Origin: an uncultured Candidatus Saccharibacteria bacterium
Lineage (GTDB): Bacteria > Patescibacteriota > Saccharimonadia > Saccharimonadales > Saccharimonadaceae
Assembly: GCA_937989565.1 (NCBI GenBank)
Contig: CALKRM010000031.1
Location: forward strand, 1 to 30,505
DNA: 30,505 nt
Direction: 5' to 3'
This document shows positions 14,429 to 22,255 of this stretch, piece by piece. The notes under the pieces were generated by a model. It worked only from the letters and a program-made list of their open reading frames with translations. It was not told the origin of the DNA and did not search any database. How positions within the stretch are numbered: position 1 is the stretch's first letter; the number at the start of each line of letters is the position of its first letter. Made by a program: the position numbers and the translations under genes.

Positions 14429-16234
14429 ATGGATCCATATATTTATACAGAAAAGCCAAAATACCAACCGCATGACATTGAAGATGCGTCCGAATTTTAT
14501 GATGTAATTGAACGAAGCAGCTTAACGCACCAACTGTCTGAAAACCGACCATATGTCTATTGGACAATGGAGATTTATGATAAGTCCAACGGCATTAAAG
14601 GCGGCGGCGGACTTGGGGTTTTGGCAGCAGACACGCGACGTGTAGCTGAAAAATTAGAAGTTCCATTCGTAGTGGTGACACCGTTTTATCGTAGCGAATC
14701 ACACCAGAAAATCACCGACCTCGCACAAGAAGAGTTTTCAGAATCCGTTTCACCTCAAGATTATGGATTTGAATATATTGACGAAGTTTTCGTAAGTTCA
14801 AACGGATTCCCAGATGCAAGCTTAAGCATTTTTAAGAAGACGCTCGGTTCAACGCAATTTGTTACAATTTCAGAACCGAACTTTGGGCAATTGTACGAAG
14901 GCGACGGATCTGGTGACCATAGACTATACCAAGAAGTAGCGCTGGGTTTTGGCGGCTATAAAGCGTTGAAGCTTCTCGGTATTAAGCCGGCTGTTATTCA
15001 ACTTAATGAGACCGCAACGATTTTTGCCGCATTAGCACGACTAGACGAACTGTGCGCTAACGGAATGAATTTATACGAAGCCATCGTTTACGTTCGCAAG
15101 CACACACTTTACACGAACCACACACTTCTTCAAGCGGCCGAACCGGAATTCCATCGTTCGCAATTTGAAAAATTAGTTCTGCCAAATATAAAGAGCAACG
15201 CCGTGCGCTGTTGGCTAATGGAGCAATTCCGTAATGACAGACTGAGGCCGAATCTTTTGGCAATTGAACTTACTGAAGCGAAGAATGGTGTAAGTAAGTT
15301 ACACGCCCGCGTGGCAAATTTCCGCGACCGCAACAACGACAAAGTCAAATTTCAAGCCATTACCAATGGAATAGATCTTGAAACGTGGGTACTGCCTGAA
15401 ATATTGCAGACATATCGCGACCACGGCATTATCGATAAATTTGGATTGCCCACAAATGATTTTTCTGAAAAATTAAACTCGCTGAGTAGCGCGGATTTGA
15501 GGTATTTGAAAAAACTCGGTCGAAAGGAATTGAATCGAGTCCTATTGAGTCGCCAAGACCAGTACGGAAAATCCATACAAATCCCAGAAAATGCAATATT
15601 ATTCGACTTCAAGCGAAGATTCGCCAATTACAAACGACCTTATATGCCGCTTGAAAACCCGGATTCATTGCGTCAAATTCTCATCAGTCACAACGCGCAT
15701 TATATTCTGACAGGAAAAGTCCACCAAGGCGACGTGACGATGTATCAAAAATTGCTCGAGATATTAAAATTGATCGACAACGATCCGGTCCTCAAGGAGC
15801 GTGTTCATTACATACAAGATTACGACGAAGAGTTGGGACGAGCGTTAGCAATCGGCTCGGATGCTTCGATAAATATTCCTATTGTCGGGTTAGAAGCGTG
15901 CGGCACGTCGTGGGAAAAAGACGTCGCCAATCTGAAACTCCTCATCTCCACTAGTGACGGCGGCGTTGCCGACATCCAGCCAATCGCTTGCCTCGAGGTT
16001 ACCGGGAGAAACTACGAAGCTGAAGTTTCATCTCTGTACGTCAACATGCATAAAGCTGCCGCTATTTTAAAAAATGACCAATTGCTAGAAAAACATATCC
16101 GCCACCAATTAAGCAACTATTTGCCAATTATTTCCGGCGCCCGAATGATGAAAGATTATCTCAAATTTATTTTTCCAAAACCGCAAATCCAGCCTAAAAA
16201 AGAACCGCAGATTAAGCGAATTCCTATTCAATAA
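14429..16234 (+). CDS. short alpha-glucan (glycogen/maltodextrin) phosphorylase, GT35
   Basis: Phosphorolyses alpha-1,4-glucan to glucose 1-phosphate. At 601 residues it is shorter than the classical 750-850. Family blocks are recognisable: GGGGLGVLAADTRR (glucan/phosphate loop), YTNHTLLQAAEPEF, RRFANYKRPYMPLEN, HQGDVTMYQKLLEIL, IQDYDEELGRALAIGSDASI and LEACGTSWEKDVANLK. In the last block Lys497 aligns with the PLP Lys of GTSGMKAA, although the Gly-Met before it and the Ala-Ala after it have changed, so the cofactor site deserves care. The ATG at 14429 has an AAAGGG Shine-Dalgarno. It follows tRNA-Gly with no clear promoter. It would feed sugar phosphate to the glycolysis genes in the window. 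Confidence 0.85.
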   Translation: MDPYIYTEKPKYQPHDIEDASEFYDVIERSSLTHQLSENRPYVYWTMEIYDKSNGIKGGGGLGVLAADTRRVAEKLEVPFVVVTPFYRSESHQKITDLAQEEFSESVSPQDYGFEYIDEVFVSSNGFPDASLSIFKKTLGSTQFVTISEPNFGQLYEGDGSGDHRLYQEVALGFGGYKALKLLGIKPAVIQLNETATIFAALARLDELCANGMNLYEAIVYVRKHTLYTNHTLLQAAEPEFHRSQFEKLVLPNIKSNAVRCWLMEQFRNDRLRPNLLAIELTEAKNGVSKLHARVANFRDRNNDKVKFQAITNGIDLETWVLPEILQTYRDHGIIDKFGLPTNDFSEKLNSLSSADLRYLKKLGRKELNRVLLSRQDQYGKSIQIPENAILFDFKRRFANYKRPYMPLENPDSLRQILISHNAHYILTGKVHQGDVTMYQKLLEILKLIDNDPVLKERVHYIQDYDEELGRALAIGSDASINIPIVGLEACGTSWEKDVANLKLLISTSDGGVADIQPIACLEVTGRNYEAEVSSLYVNMHKAAAILKNDQLLEKHIRHQLSNYLPIISGARMMKDYLKFIFPKPQIQPKKEPQIKRIPIQ

Positions 16235-17747
16235 TCACTTCAATCTCAGCACCTAGCGAATTTAATCGTGCCGCCAATTCCTCGTATCCGCGATTAATCG
16301 AATATACATCGCGCAGAATCGATACGCCTGGAGCGGCAAGCATTGCCAAAAGTATCACAACGGACGGACGAAGCGCTGGCGGAGCAACAACGTCAGCCGG
16401 CTTCCATCTTGTTGGGCCGGTGATATAAACACGGTGTGGATCAACCAGCTCAATTTGCGCATTCAGCTTGCTTAGCTCTGTAAAATAAATTGCTCGGTTT
16501 TCGTAACTCCAGTCATGAACTAACGTACGCCCCTCGGCCACCGTCGCGATAAGCCCCAAGAACGGCAAATTGTCCATATTAATTCCAGGAAACGGCAAGG
16601 CGTGAAGTTTGTCCTTGGCAGCCTGGAGTTTGGAACGCTGCAATTTAATATCAACCAAACGAGTTTGCCCATTATTAGCAAAATATTCCTTGCTGAGTTC
16701 AAACTTAAGACCCATTTCCGCCAATGTTGCTAATTCAATCTCCAAGAATTCAATCGGTGCGCGACGAACAGTAATTTCCGAATCTGTCACCACAGCCGCC
16801 GCAATAAAGCTCATCGCTTCAATTGGATCTTCGCTCGGATAATAGTCCAGATTTTTACTAATTCGTTTACGGCCCGTAATTTTCAAGGTTGTCGTACCAA
16901 TTCCTTCAATTTTCACGCCTAACTTTTTCAGGAAGAAACAGACGTCCTGGACCATGTAATTTGGGCTAGCATTGCGGATGATTGTAGTGTTTGGCGACAA
17001 CGCCGCAGCCATAATGATATTTTCCGTCACTGTGTCGCCGCGCTCCGTCAGCAAAATCGTCCGATCGCCAGAATTGACATCAGTTTTTGCGTGATAATAA
17101 TCAGTTTCCGCCGTGACGTTCATTCCAAAATGCCTCAAACCACTAAGGTGCGGCTCAACTGTGCGCTTACCTAAATTACAGCCGCCGGCAAACGGCAATT
17201 TGAAATCGTCATATTGATGCAGTAGCGGACCAAGGAACATAATTACCGTCCTAGTTCTCTTCGCCGCAGCAATATCCATATCTTCAAGCTTCAAGCGTGC
17301 TGGCGGCACGATCTCAAGATCACTGCCGTCCAACCAGCGAGTTTTAACACCAATCGAGTTCAGAACCTCGATAATTCGGTTAACCTCCTCAATTCGCGCT
17401 ACTTTCCTAAGCGTCGTCTTCCCCTTATTCAACAAACTTGCACAGAGAAGGCCTACTGCGGCATTTTTACTAGTCTTAACTTGTATCTCACCAGACAATT
17501 TTTTGCCACCAGTTACCTTAAAATTCATTTTTCCGGAATGGTTTACGGTTACAATATTATTATTAAGCACTTCACTAATTCGAGCAATCATCTCAATGCT
17601 AATATTCTGACCTCCGTTTTCAATGCGATTAATAGCACTTTGCGACGTGCCAATCGCCTCAGCTAATTGCGTCTGCGTCAGACCTTGTTTTTGACGATTT
17701 TCAGCGATTAAATTGCCGATTTTTTGAAGATACTTGTCTTTTATCAT
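16224..17747 (-). CDS. murA: XRE-type HTH fused to UDP-GlcNAc 1-carboxyvinyltransferase
   Basis: 507 residues. Residues 1-68 form a Cro/C1 (XRE) helix-turn-helix: NRQKQGLTQTQLAEAIGTSQ, then SAINRIENG. Residues 74-507 are MurA, which transfers enolpyruvate from PEP to UDP-GlcNAc in the first committed step of peptidoglycan synthesis. Active-site Lys94 (KTSKNA), Cys190 (FAGGCNLGKR, the fosfomycin-target Cys) and the Asp-containing FPGINMDNLPFLG loop are present. The start at 17747 is supported by an extended -10 6 nt upstream, so the HTH is part of the primary product rather than a separate gene. Its 3' end overlaps the phosphorylase end by 11 nt. The fusion could let MurA sense or control its own transcription. 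Confidence 0.94.
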   Translation of the reverse strand: MIKDKYLQKIGNLIAENRQKQGLTQTQLAEAIGTSQSAINRIENGGQNISIEMIARISEVLNNNIVTVNHSGKMNFKVTGGKKLSGEIQVKTSKNAAVGLLCASLLNKGKTTLRKVARIEEVNRIIEVLNSIGVKTRWLDGSDLEIVPPARLKLEDMDIAAAKRTRTVIMFLGPLLHQYDDFKLPFAGGCNLGKRTVEPHLSGLRHFGMNVTAETDYYHAKTDVNSGDRTILLTERGDTVTENIIMAAALSPNTTIIRNASPNYMVQDVCFFLKKLGVKIEGIGTTTLKITGRKRISKNLDYYPSEDPIEAMSFIAAAVVTDSEITVRRAPIEFLEIELATLAEMGLKFELSKEYFANNGQTRLVDIKLQRSKLQAAKDKLHALPFPGINMDNLPFLGLIATVAEGRTLVHDWSYENRAIYFTELSKLNAQIELVDPHRVYITGPTRWKPADVVAPPALRPSVVILLAMLAAPGVSILRDVYSINRGYEELAARLNSLGAEIEVIIE

Positions 17748-17753
17748 GCGTAA

Positions 17754-17762
17754 ATTATATCA
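17754..17762 (-). promoter_or_regulatory. extended -10 of murA (leaderless)
   Basis: TGA-TATAAT (hexamer 17759-17754) ends 6 nt before the murA ATG at 17747. Confidence 0.75.
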
Positions 17763-17773
17763 CTGATGATATA
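17756..17773. promoter_or_regulatory. candidate operator: inverted repeat over the murA -10
   Basis: TATATC-N6-GATATA, a perfect 6-bp inverted repeat overlapping the murA -10 box in the murA/glyA divergent region. The half-site TGATATA recurs at 17783-17789. The size suits a dimeric XRE-type HTH, but the repeat is AT-rich and could be chance. Confidence 0.35.
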
Positions 17774-17782
17774 TATAAGCAA

Positions 17783-17806
17783 TGATATAATAGGTATTAA
17801 CGGAGG
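17783..17806 (+). promoter_or_regulatory. glyA promoter and Shine-Dalgarno (leadered)
   Basis: TGA-TATAAT (hexamer 17786-17791), predicted start near 17798, and GGAGG at 17802-17806, 7 nt before the ATG at 17814. A short 5' UTR of about 16 nt; too short for a riboswitch. Confidence 0.7.
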
Positions 17807-17813
17807 TTTAGTC

Positions 17814-19082
17814 ATGAAAGACAAGAAAATTGAAGAACTTATAAAAGCAGAAAAAAAGCGCCAAACGGACGGCCTGGAACTGATTCCTAGCGAGAATTAC
17901 GTTTCATCAGATGTACTCCAGGCGCTCGGTAGCGTTTTCACTAATAAATATTCAGAGGGCTACCCTGGTCGACGCTATTACGGCGGACAAGAAAACACTG
18001 ATCAAGTCGAGCAGCTGGCAATTGACCGCGCTAAAAAACTTTTCAAAGCAGATCACGCCAACGTCCAACCACATTCTGGCGCACAGGCTAATGAGGCTGT
18101 TTATTACGCTTGGTGCGAACCCGGCGACACTATTCTGGCTATGGATTTGGCTCACGGCGGTCATCTTACTCACGGCGCTCCAGTTACCCGCAGTGCCAGA
18201 GAATACAACTTCATTCGCTATGGCATAAAAAATATCGACACTGGCGAAATTGACTATGAAGAAATTCGTCAATTAGCCTTAAAGCACAAACCAAAGATAA
18301 TTTTGGCGGGATTTTCGGCATATCCACGAGAGCTAGATTACGAAAAATTTGCTGAAATTGGCAATGAGGTTGGCGCTATGCTAATGGCAGATATGAGCCA
18401 TATTGCGGGGCTAATCGTTAGTGGCGTTGCCAAAAACCCGTTCGACTATGGCTTTCATGTAATCACCACAACAACTCATAAAACTCTACGTGGACCACGA
18501 GGCGGGCTGATTCTTAGTCGAGGAATAGTTGGCAATCCATTGAAAAAACCAGAGAAAACTCTCGAGAATTTGCCTACGTTGATTGATCGAGCAGTATTCC
18601 CTGGCACGCAAGGCGGACCGCACATGCACACCATCGCTGCAAAAGCCGTAGCATTTGGCGAAGCTTTACAGCCAGAATTCAAAGATTACGCCGAGCAAAT
18701 TGTTAAAAATGCAAAAAGACTGGCGGAAGAATTGCAAAAACGCGGTTTTAAGTTAGTAACTGGTGGCACCAGCAACCATTTAATTCTGGCAGATATTCAC
18801 AGCAGCTTCGGTATTGACGGCAAGGAAGCGGAAATCGCCATGGATAAAATCGGTCTAACGCTTAATGCTAATGCGATTCCGGACGACCCTCTGCCAAGGT
18901 TCAGACCAAGCGGTATTCGCTTAGGCACGCCAGCCGTCACAACGCGAGGCGCCAAAGAAGACGACATGGAAAAAATCGCGGAATGGATGAGGCGGTCAAT
19001 AGATAATCGCGATAATGACGATGAGTTGGCTGAACTCCGTAAAGAAGTCGTAGAATTCTGCCATGCTCTACGCGATATTTAA
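17814..19082 (+). CDS. glyA: serine hydroxymethyltransferase
   Basis: A PLP enzyme converting serine and THF to glycine and 5,10-methylene-THF. 422 residues from the ATG at 17814, a normal length; the frame is open from 17766, but that start precedes the promoter. Signature blocks are LIPSENYVS at the N-terminus, YSEGYPGRRYYGGQ, QPHSGAQANEAVY, ADMSHIAGL, the PLP-lysine motif TTTTHKTLRGPRGG, and the C-terminal RPSGIRLGTPAVTTRG. A GGAGG Shine-Dalgarno and a short leader distinguish it from the leaderless neighbours. With folD it forms the one-carbon branch in this window. Divergent from murA; a strong terminator follows. Confidence 0.98.
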   Translation: MKDKKIEELIKAEKKRQTDGLELIPSENYVSSDVLQALGSVFTNKYSEGYPGRRYYGGQENTDQVEQLAIDRAKKLFKADHANVQPHSGAQANEAVYYAWCEPGDTILAMDLAHGGHLTHGAPVTRSAREYNFIRYGIKNIDTGEIDYEEIRQLALKHKPKIILAGFSAYPRELDYEKFAEIGNEVGAMLMADMSHIAGLIVSGVAKNPFDYGFHVITTTTHKTLRGPRGGLILSRGIVGNPLKKPEKTLENLPTLIDRAVFPGTQGGPHMHTIAAKAVAFGEALQPEFKDYAEQIVKNAKRLAEELQKRGFKLVTGGTSNHLILADIHSSFGIDGKEAEIAMDKIGLTLNANAIPDDPLPRFRPSGIRLGTPAVTTRGAKEDDMEKIAEWMRRSIDNRDNDDELAELRKEVVEFCHALRDI

Positions 19083-19098
19083 TGTAAACCTGCGCATA

Positions 19099-19129
19099 AA
19101 AAAACTCCGACATAACGCCGGAGTTTTTT
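19099..19129. terminator. bidirectional terminator between glyA and the pilin gene
   Basis: AAAAAACTCCG (19099-19109) pairs with CGGAGTTTTTT (19119-19129) over a 9-nt loop: an 11-bp stem with T-tracts on both strands, 17 nt after the glyA stop and 19 nt past the pilin stop. Confidence 0.88.
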
Positions 19130-19147
19130 ATTTACATACTTAGCTGA

Positions 19148-19582
19148 TTAACAGCCAGTACCGACTGTTCGCTCCTCTACAGTGTCCTTTGAGAAGTTGT
19201 AGTACTTAACGTGCGCACCCTTATTGCCTGAACATACTTTATACTCAATAGTGTTAGCTTCTTTAGGAGCAGTACCAGCAGTAAGAGTAGTACCGGTAGC
19301 AGGCTCATTAACTGTCTTTACATCCAGGTAGTATGGTTCGCCAGAATGAGCAGCATCTGTTAAGGCTGCCAAGTTAGCTGGGTACTTGCTCTCTGCTGTG
19401 TTGTATAGCTCAGCTTTCTTTGCAACGGCGTCAGCAGCAGATTTAGCAGCAGATGTCTTTGCCTGGTTTTGTAAACCGTTGTATGCAACCAAAGAAACAA
19501 CTGTCAAAATTGCGATGATCACGATAACGATCAAAAGCTCAACTAGTGTAAAACCTTGATTTTTTATATTCTTTGTAGTCAC
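19148..19582 (-). CDS. type IV pilin, major-pilin type
   Basis: 144 residues. The prepilin leader NIKNQG is followed by the cleavage site G^FTLVELLIVIVIIAIL, with mature Phe1 and Glu5, the hydrophobic assembly helix, then an Ala-rich helix (AKTSAAKSAADAVAKKAELYN) and a C-terminal globular domain with two cysteines (VCSGN and the final GTGC) able to close a disulfide loop. Start GTG at 19582 with a strong AGGGGG site and a leader of about 35 nt, suited to high expression; it is transcribed separately from the minor pilins. It probably polymerises into the fibre used for attachment or twitching on a host. The major role is inferred from its separate strong expression signals. Confidence 0.9.
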   Translation of the reverse strand: MTTKNIKNQGFTLVELLIVIVIIAILTVVSLVAYNGLQNQAKTSAAKSAADAVAKKAELYNTAESKYPANLAALTDAAHSGEPYYLDVKTVNEPATGTTLTAGTAPKEANTIEYKVCSGNKGAHVKYYNFSKDTVEERTVGTGC

Positions 19583-19591
19583 GATAATGTG

Positions 19592-19653
19592 CCCCCTAAA
19601 TATATTATTTTAATTTGTAATTCGATAATACTACAACGTTTTTAAAAGCGCAA
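19592..19653 (-). promoter_or_regulatory. pilin promoter and Shine-Dalgarno (leadered)
   Basis: A -35 TTGCGC (19653-19648), 17-nt spacer, -10 TATTAT (19630-19625) and an AGGGGG site (19597-19592) 9 nt before the GTG start. The 5' UTR is about 35 nt, the longest in the window. Confidence 0.6.
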
Positions 19654-19661
19654 GCATTTTT

Positions 19662-21455
19662 TTAATATATATATCGATTCTGTGTTGGGCGCAAGAATAA
19701 AGACTCTGTTGGACTAAATCTATGCTCATATGTACCGTCGCCGATTTGCCCATCGTCATTCTTTCCCCAACAATATGCGCGCTTATTTGTCATAATTGCG
19801 CAACCGCGGTTTGCTCCAGCAGCCAAAGTAACTACGTCTTCTGACGAAGGAAGACCACCTGGACCAACATACACCGGTCGAGGAGTTCTCGAATATGGCA
19901 GAGAGCTCGATCCCTTATTCGCACTCTCACCCAACTGACCAAATTCATTCCCCCCCCAACAATACACTTTATGCTTACCGCCAGAAAGCTCCACCAAAGC
20001 ACACGAATGACCAAGTCCTACAGCAATACGCTTCGGCACTCCTGGCAAGCCTTTAACTTCTTTAGGAATTGTATATGTTCTATAGGTATGGTCGTCGTAA
20101 GCACTAGCTCCGGATTGTCCATCACCAGCACCGCCCCAACAGTACACTTTTCCTGAGGCAATTGCACATACGTGGGTAGCTCGGGAAGACTGAGCAGTAG
20201 TAGTAGTCCCTAGATGTGTAGCCATATACGAATATCCGTCTTGAGATATATCAGTAACGTTGGATATATTAGTAACGCGAACAGGTTGACCGTAGTTATA
20301 ATGAGGAGAAAAAGCCGTACTTCCAGTCTGCCCGAATATAGCCTGTCCCCAACAATACGCAATCCCCGTATCCATAATGGCACACATAGTTTGCGACCGA
20401 CTACCGCTGGTTGATAATTTAACTGCTTTATATCCAGGTTGTAGTCTCCAATACGGATCGCCTCCGGTAGCAACAGGTACTGGATCTGGAGATAAAGTCG
20501 GATGACGAGGTGCGTTATAGCCTAATTCTCCCTCTTCATTACTTCCCCAACAATAAATTTTACCATCAGCAATTGCACAGGACACGTCCCCGGTACCGCC
20601 AATCGCTGTGACATTTTTACCGACAATATCCCCGCCGACTTCAACTGGAACAGTAGAATACTTATGAGCTCCATACTGCCCATTGCCCAGCTGTCCCTCT
20701 TCATTACTTCCCCAACAATACACTCTCCTTACACCGCTAAGTTCAGTTAAGACACAGCTGTGGAATTGCGCTGTAAATATATCAATAATTTTCCCATATT
20801 TCATATCACCCACTTGCCGCACTCTCACTGGAACATTAGCCTTAGTATTCATACCATCTCCCAATGCTCCTTTTCCTTTCGGATCGCCCCAACACCAAAC
20901 ACTATTAGACATAAGAGCACAAGTACGGAATGATCCACTAACAACACGTGCAGCATTAAGATCCGCTGGCCAGGTAACAGCCTTCTTAACAATAGCAGTA
21001 TAAGTTTTTACAACGCTTCCGCCACTTATAAGTTCAACTCGGCCAATCGCTGAAATCTGAGCGGTGGCGGCCGACAGAGCTACACCAGACGACGCACCCT
21101 TGGTTGACGCTTCCAAATTGCCGACTTCAAATGTAGTTCGCAATTTACTATTTTCAAAAACATATTTATTGCCATAAAAAGCCGTAGCGCCTTTACAGTT
21201 AGTGTCTGGACGCAATGGACCAATCCCGCCAGCAACAGACCCCCATGATTGTTCAGTGTTGTTTGAATCTAGACAAGCGTTAGCGTACGCCGTACCTGCC
21301 TCGCCCGCTTCTTGAGCTAACTTATAATAATATTCTTCTTGAGAATAAATATACGATTGAGTAACAATTCTCATAGAGCCCGCCAGGACGGCCATAATAA
21401 AAGTACTCATCAAGACAATTAGAACTAGAGAATAGCCATTTTTTTGTCGAATCAT
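19662..21455 (-). CDS. PilX-like minor pilin fused to a 7-repeat RCC1-type beta-propeller (putative pilus-tip adhesin)
   Basis: 597 residues. N-terminus: G7^YSLVLIVLMSTFIMAVLAG, a pilin-type helix without Glu5, as in PilX/GspK tip subunits, then a minor-pilin-like region to about 165. Residues 170-580 hold seven RCC1-type repeats, each ending in a CWG....G motif (YCWGSNEEGQLG and similar), which suits a closed seven-bladed propeller. Each repeat has a Cys pair: 179/188, 234/247, 293/302, 358/368, 430/439, 485/499, 552/562, probably surface disulfides. Its ATG overlaps the stop of the pilW-like gene (ATGA). In fimU-pilV-pilW-pilX-pilY1 operons the next gene encodes the propeller adhesin PilY1; here propeller and PilX position are one protein. 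Contains a G8 tract and a 27-bp repeat. Confidence 0.88.
   Translation of the reverse strand: MIRQKNGYSLVLIVLMSTFIMAVLAGSMRIVTQSYIYSQEEYYYKLAQEAGEAGTAYANACLDSNNTEQSWGSVAGGIGPLRPDTNCKGATAFYGNKYVFENSKLRTTFEVGNLEASTKGASSGVALSAATAQISAIGRVELISGGSVVKTYTAIVKKAVTWPADLNAARVVSGSFRTCALMSNSVWCWGDPKGKGALGDGMNTKANVPVRVRQVGDMKYGKIIDIFTAQFHSCVLTELSGVRRVYCWGSNEEGQLGNGQYGAHKYSTVPVEVGGDIVGKNVTAIGGTGDVSCAIADGKIYCWGSNEEGELGYNAPRHPTLSPDPVPVATGGDPYWRLQPGYKAVKLSTSGSRSQTMCAIMDTGIAYCWGQAIFGQTGSTAFSPHYNYGQPVRVTNISNVTDISQDGYSYMATHLGTTTTAQSSRATHVCAIASGKVYCWGGAGDGQSGASAYDDHTYRTYTIPKEVKGLPGVPKRIAVGLGHSCALVELSGGKHKVYCWGGNEFGQLGESANKGSSSLPYSRTPRPVYVGPGGLPSSEDVVTLAAGANRGCAIMTNKRAYCWGKNDDGQIGDGTYEHRFSPTESLFLRPTQNRYIY
19950..19957 (-). 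repeat. G8 homopolymer in the propeller coding sequence
   Basis: Eight consecutive G on the coding strand cover part of codons 500-502 (Trp-Gly-Gly of repeat 6). A gain or loss of one G would remove the C-terminal part of the propeller. Confidence 0.9.
20529..20720 (-). repeat. pair of 27-bp direct repeats in adjacent RCC1 repeats
   Basis: Identical copies at 20529-20555 and 20694-20720, spaced 165 bp (exactly 55 codons), both encoding YCWGSNEEG plus flanking bases in repeats 2 and 3. Recombination between them would delete or duplicate one propeller repeat in frame. Confidence 0.9.
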
Positions 21456-22255
21456 AGGTTATTTATCTTTCGTATCATTAATGTTTGCGAATCAGAAACT
21501 TGCCCACTCGGAGATTGAATTTTTAAGGTCACTTTTATACCGTTTGCCGAATCTAAAACTCTTAATGACGTCGCAGGCGCGCTATATTGATCGGCGACCA
21601 AAACATCTCCCTCGTAATAGTCCACCTTAAATTCCGAAACGCCCGTCGCTAAAATTGAATCTTGATGAACTTTCATAGCACGGCTCTTAAACTTGTTGGC
21701 ATCCGTACTATTCATACAGAAATAATTAGCAGGAGCTCCTGTATACGGATTGCCGTAAGTGTCTATCAAATCATTATACACGGTACGACGATGTAACTGG
21801 CCGTCTTTTAAGAAATAAATTACTATCTTCTTATACTTTGGCTGCTGAGTTTTATTCGCCGCACAGTCAAACCTGGGAGTTCTTAAATAGACAATTTCTC
21901 GAGTATCGGAACCACGACCCATAGTAGTAGCATATTGTAACAATATCAAAGTATTCCTATTATACGTCCATACTTGGCTCGCGCCAGAAAAGCTCTTATC
22001 TTTAGCAAACGTATCATATCCGTCGTAACCGCTCACCTTAAAACGCGAAGTTTGCCTCACGTCAGTTTCAATTGCATCCATAGAATTGTGAAGACTACGA
22101 TTAATATCAACTCTTGCTTTACTTATGGATGCGCTTTGGTTTGCCGAAATTAACATCTGGCTAAACACGCCGACAATCATAGCAATAATCACCATGACCA
22201 TCGCCAGCTCGGCTATAGTAAACCCACTTTCTCTAAAACGCTGCGTATGTCGCAT
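21452..22255 (-). CDS. PilW-like minor pilin
   Basis: 267 residues from the ATG at 22255 (frame open to 22300). Prepilin leader with cleavage at ESG^FTIAELAMVMVIIAMIVGVF, mature Phe1 and Glu5 present, then a long beta-rich domain with two cysteines (FDCAANK and YFCMNS). Size and place between the pilV-like and pilX-like genes match PilW, which links the tip complex to the fibre. A GAAAGG Shine-Dalgarno stands about 6 nt before the chosen ATG, which overlaps the upstream gene by 23 nt. The stop TGA overlaps the start of the propeller gene (ATGA), so the two are probably made in equal amounts. Confidence 0.85.
   Translation of the reverse strand: MRHTQRFRESGFTIAELAMVMVIIAMIVGVFSQMLISANQSASISKARVDINRSLHNSMDAIETDVRQTSRFKVSGYDGYDTFAKDKSFSGASQVWTYNRNTLILLQYATTMGRGSDTREIVYLRTPRFDCAANKTQQPKYKKIVIYFLKDGQLHRRTVYNDLIDTYGNPYTGAPANYFCMNSTDANKFKSRAMKVHQDSILATGVSEFKVDYYEGDVLVADQYSAPATSLRVLDSANGIKVTLKIQSPSGQVSDSQTLMIRKINNL

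Noticed and set aside
17762..17813. Glycine or folate riboswitch upstream of glyA
   Set aside because: The predicted 5' UTR is only about 16 nt, with no room for an aptamer.
19640..19661. Terminator directly after the propeller gene
   Set aside because: The A-rich/T-rich stretch with GCGCAAGC makes only a short mismatched stem, and it coincides with the pilin -35 region.
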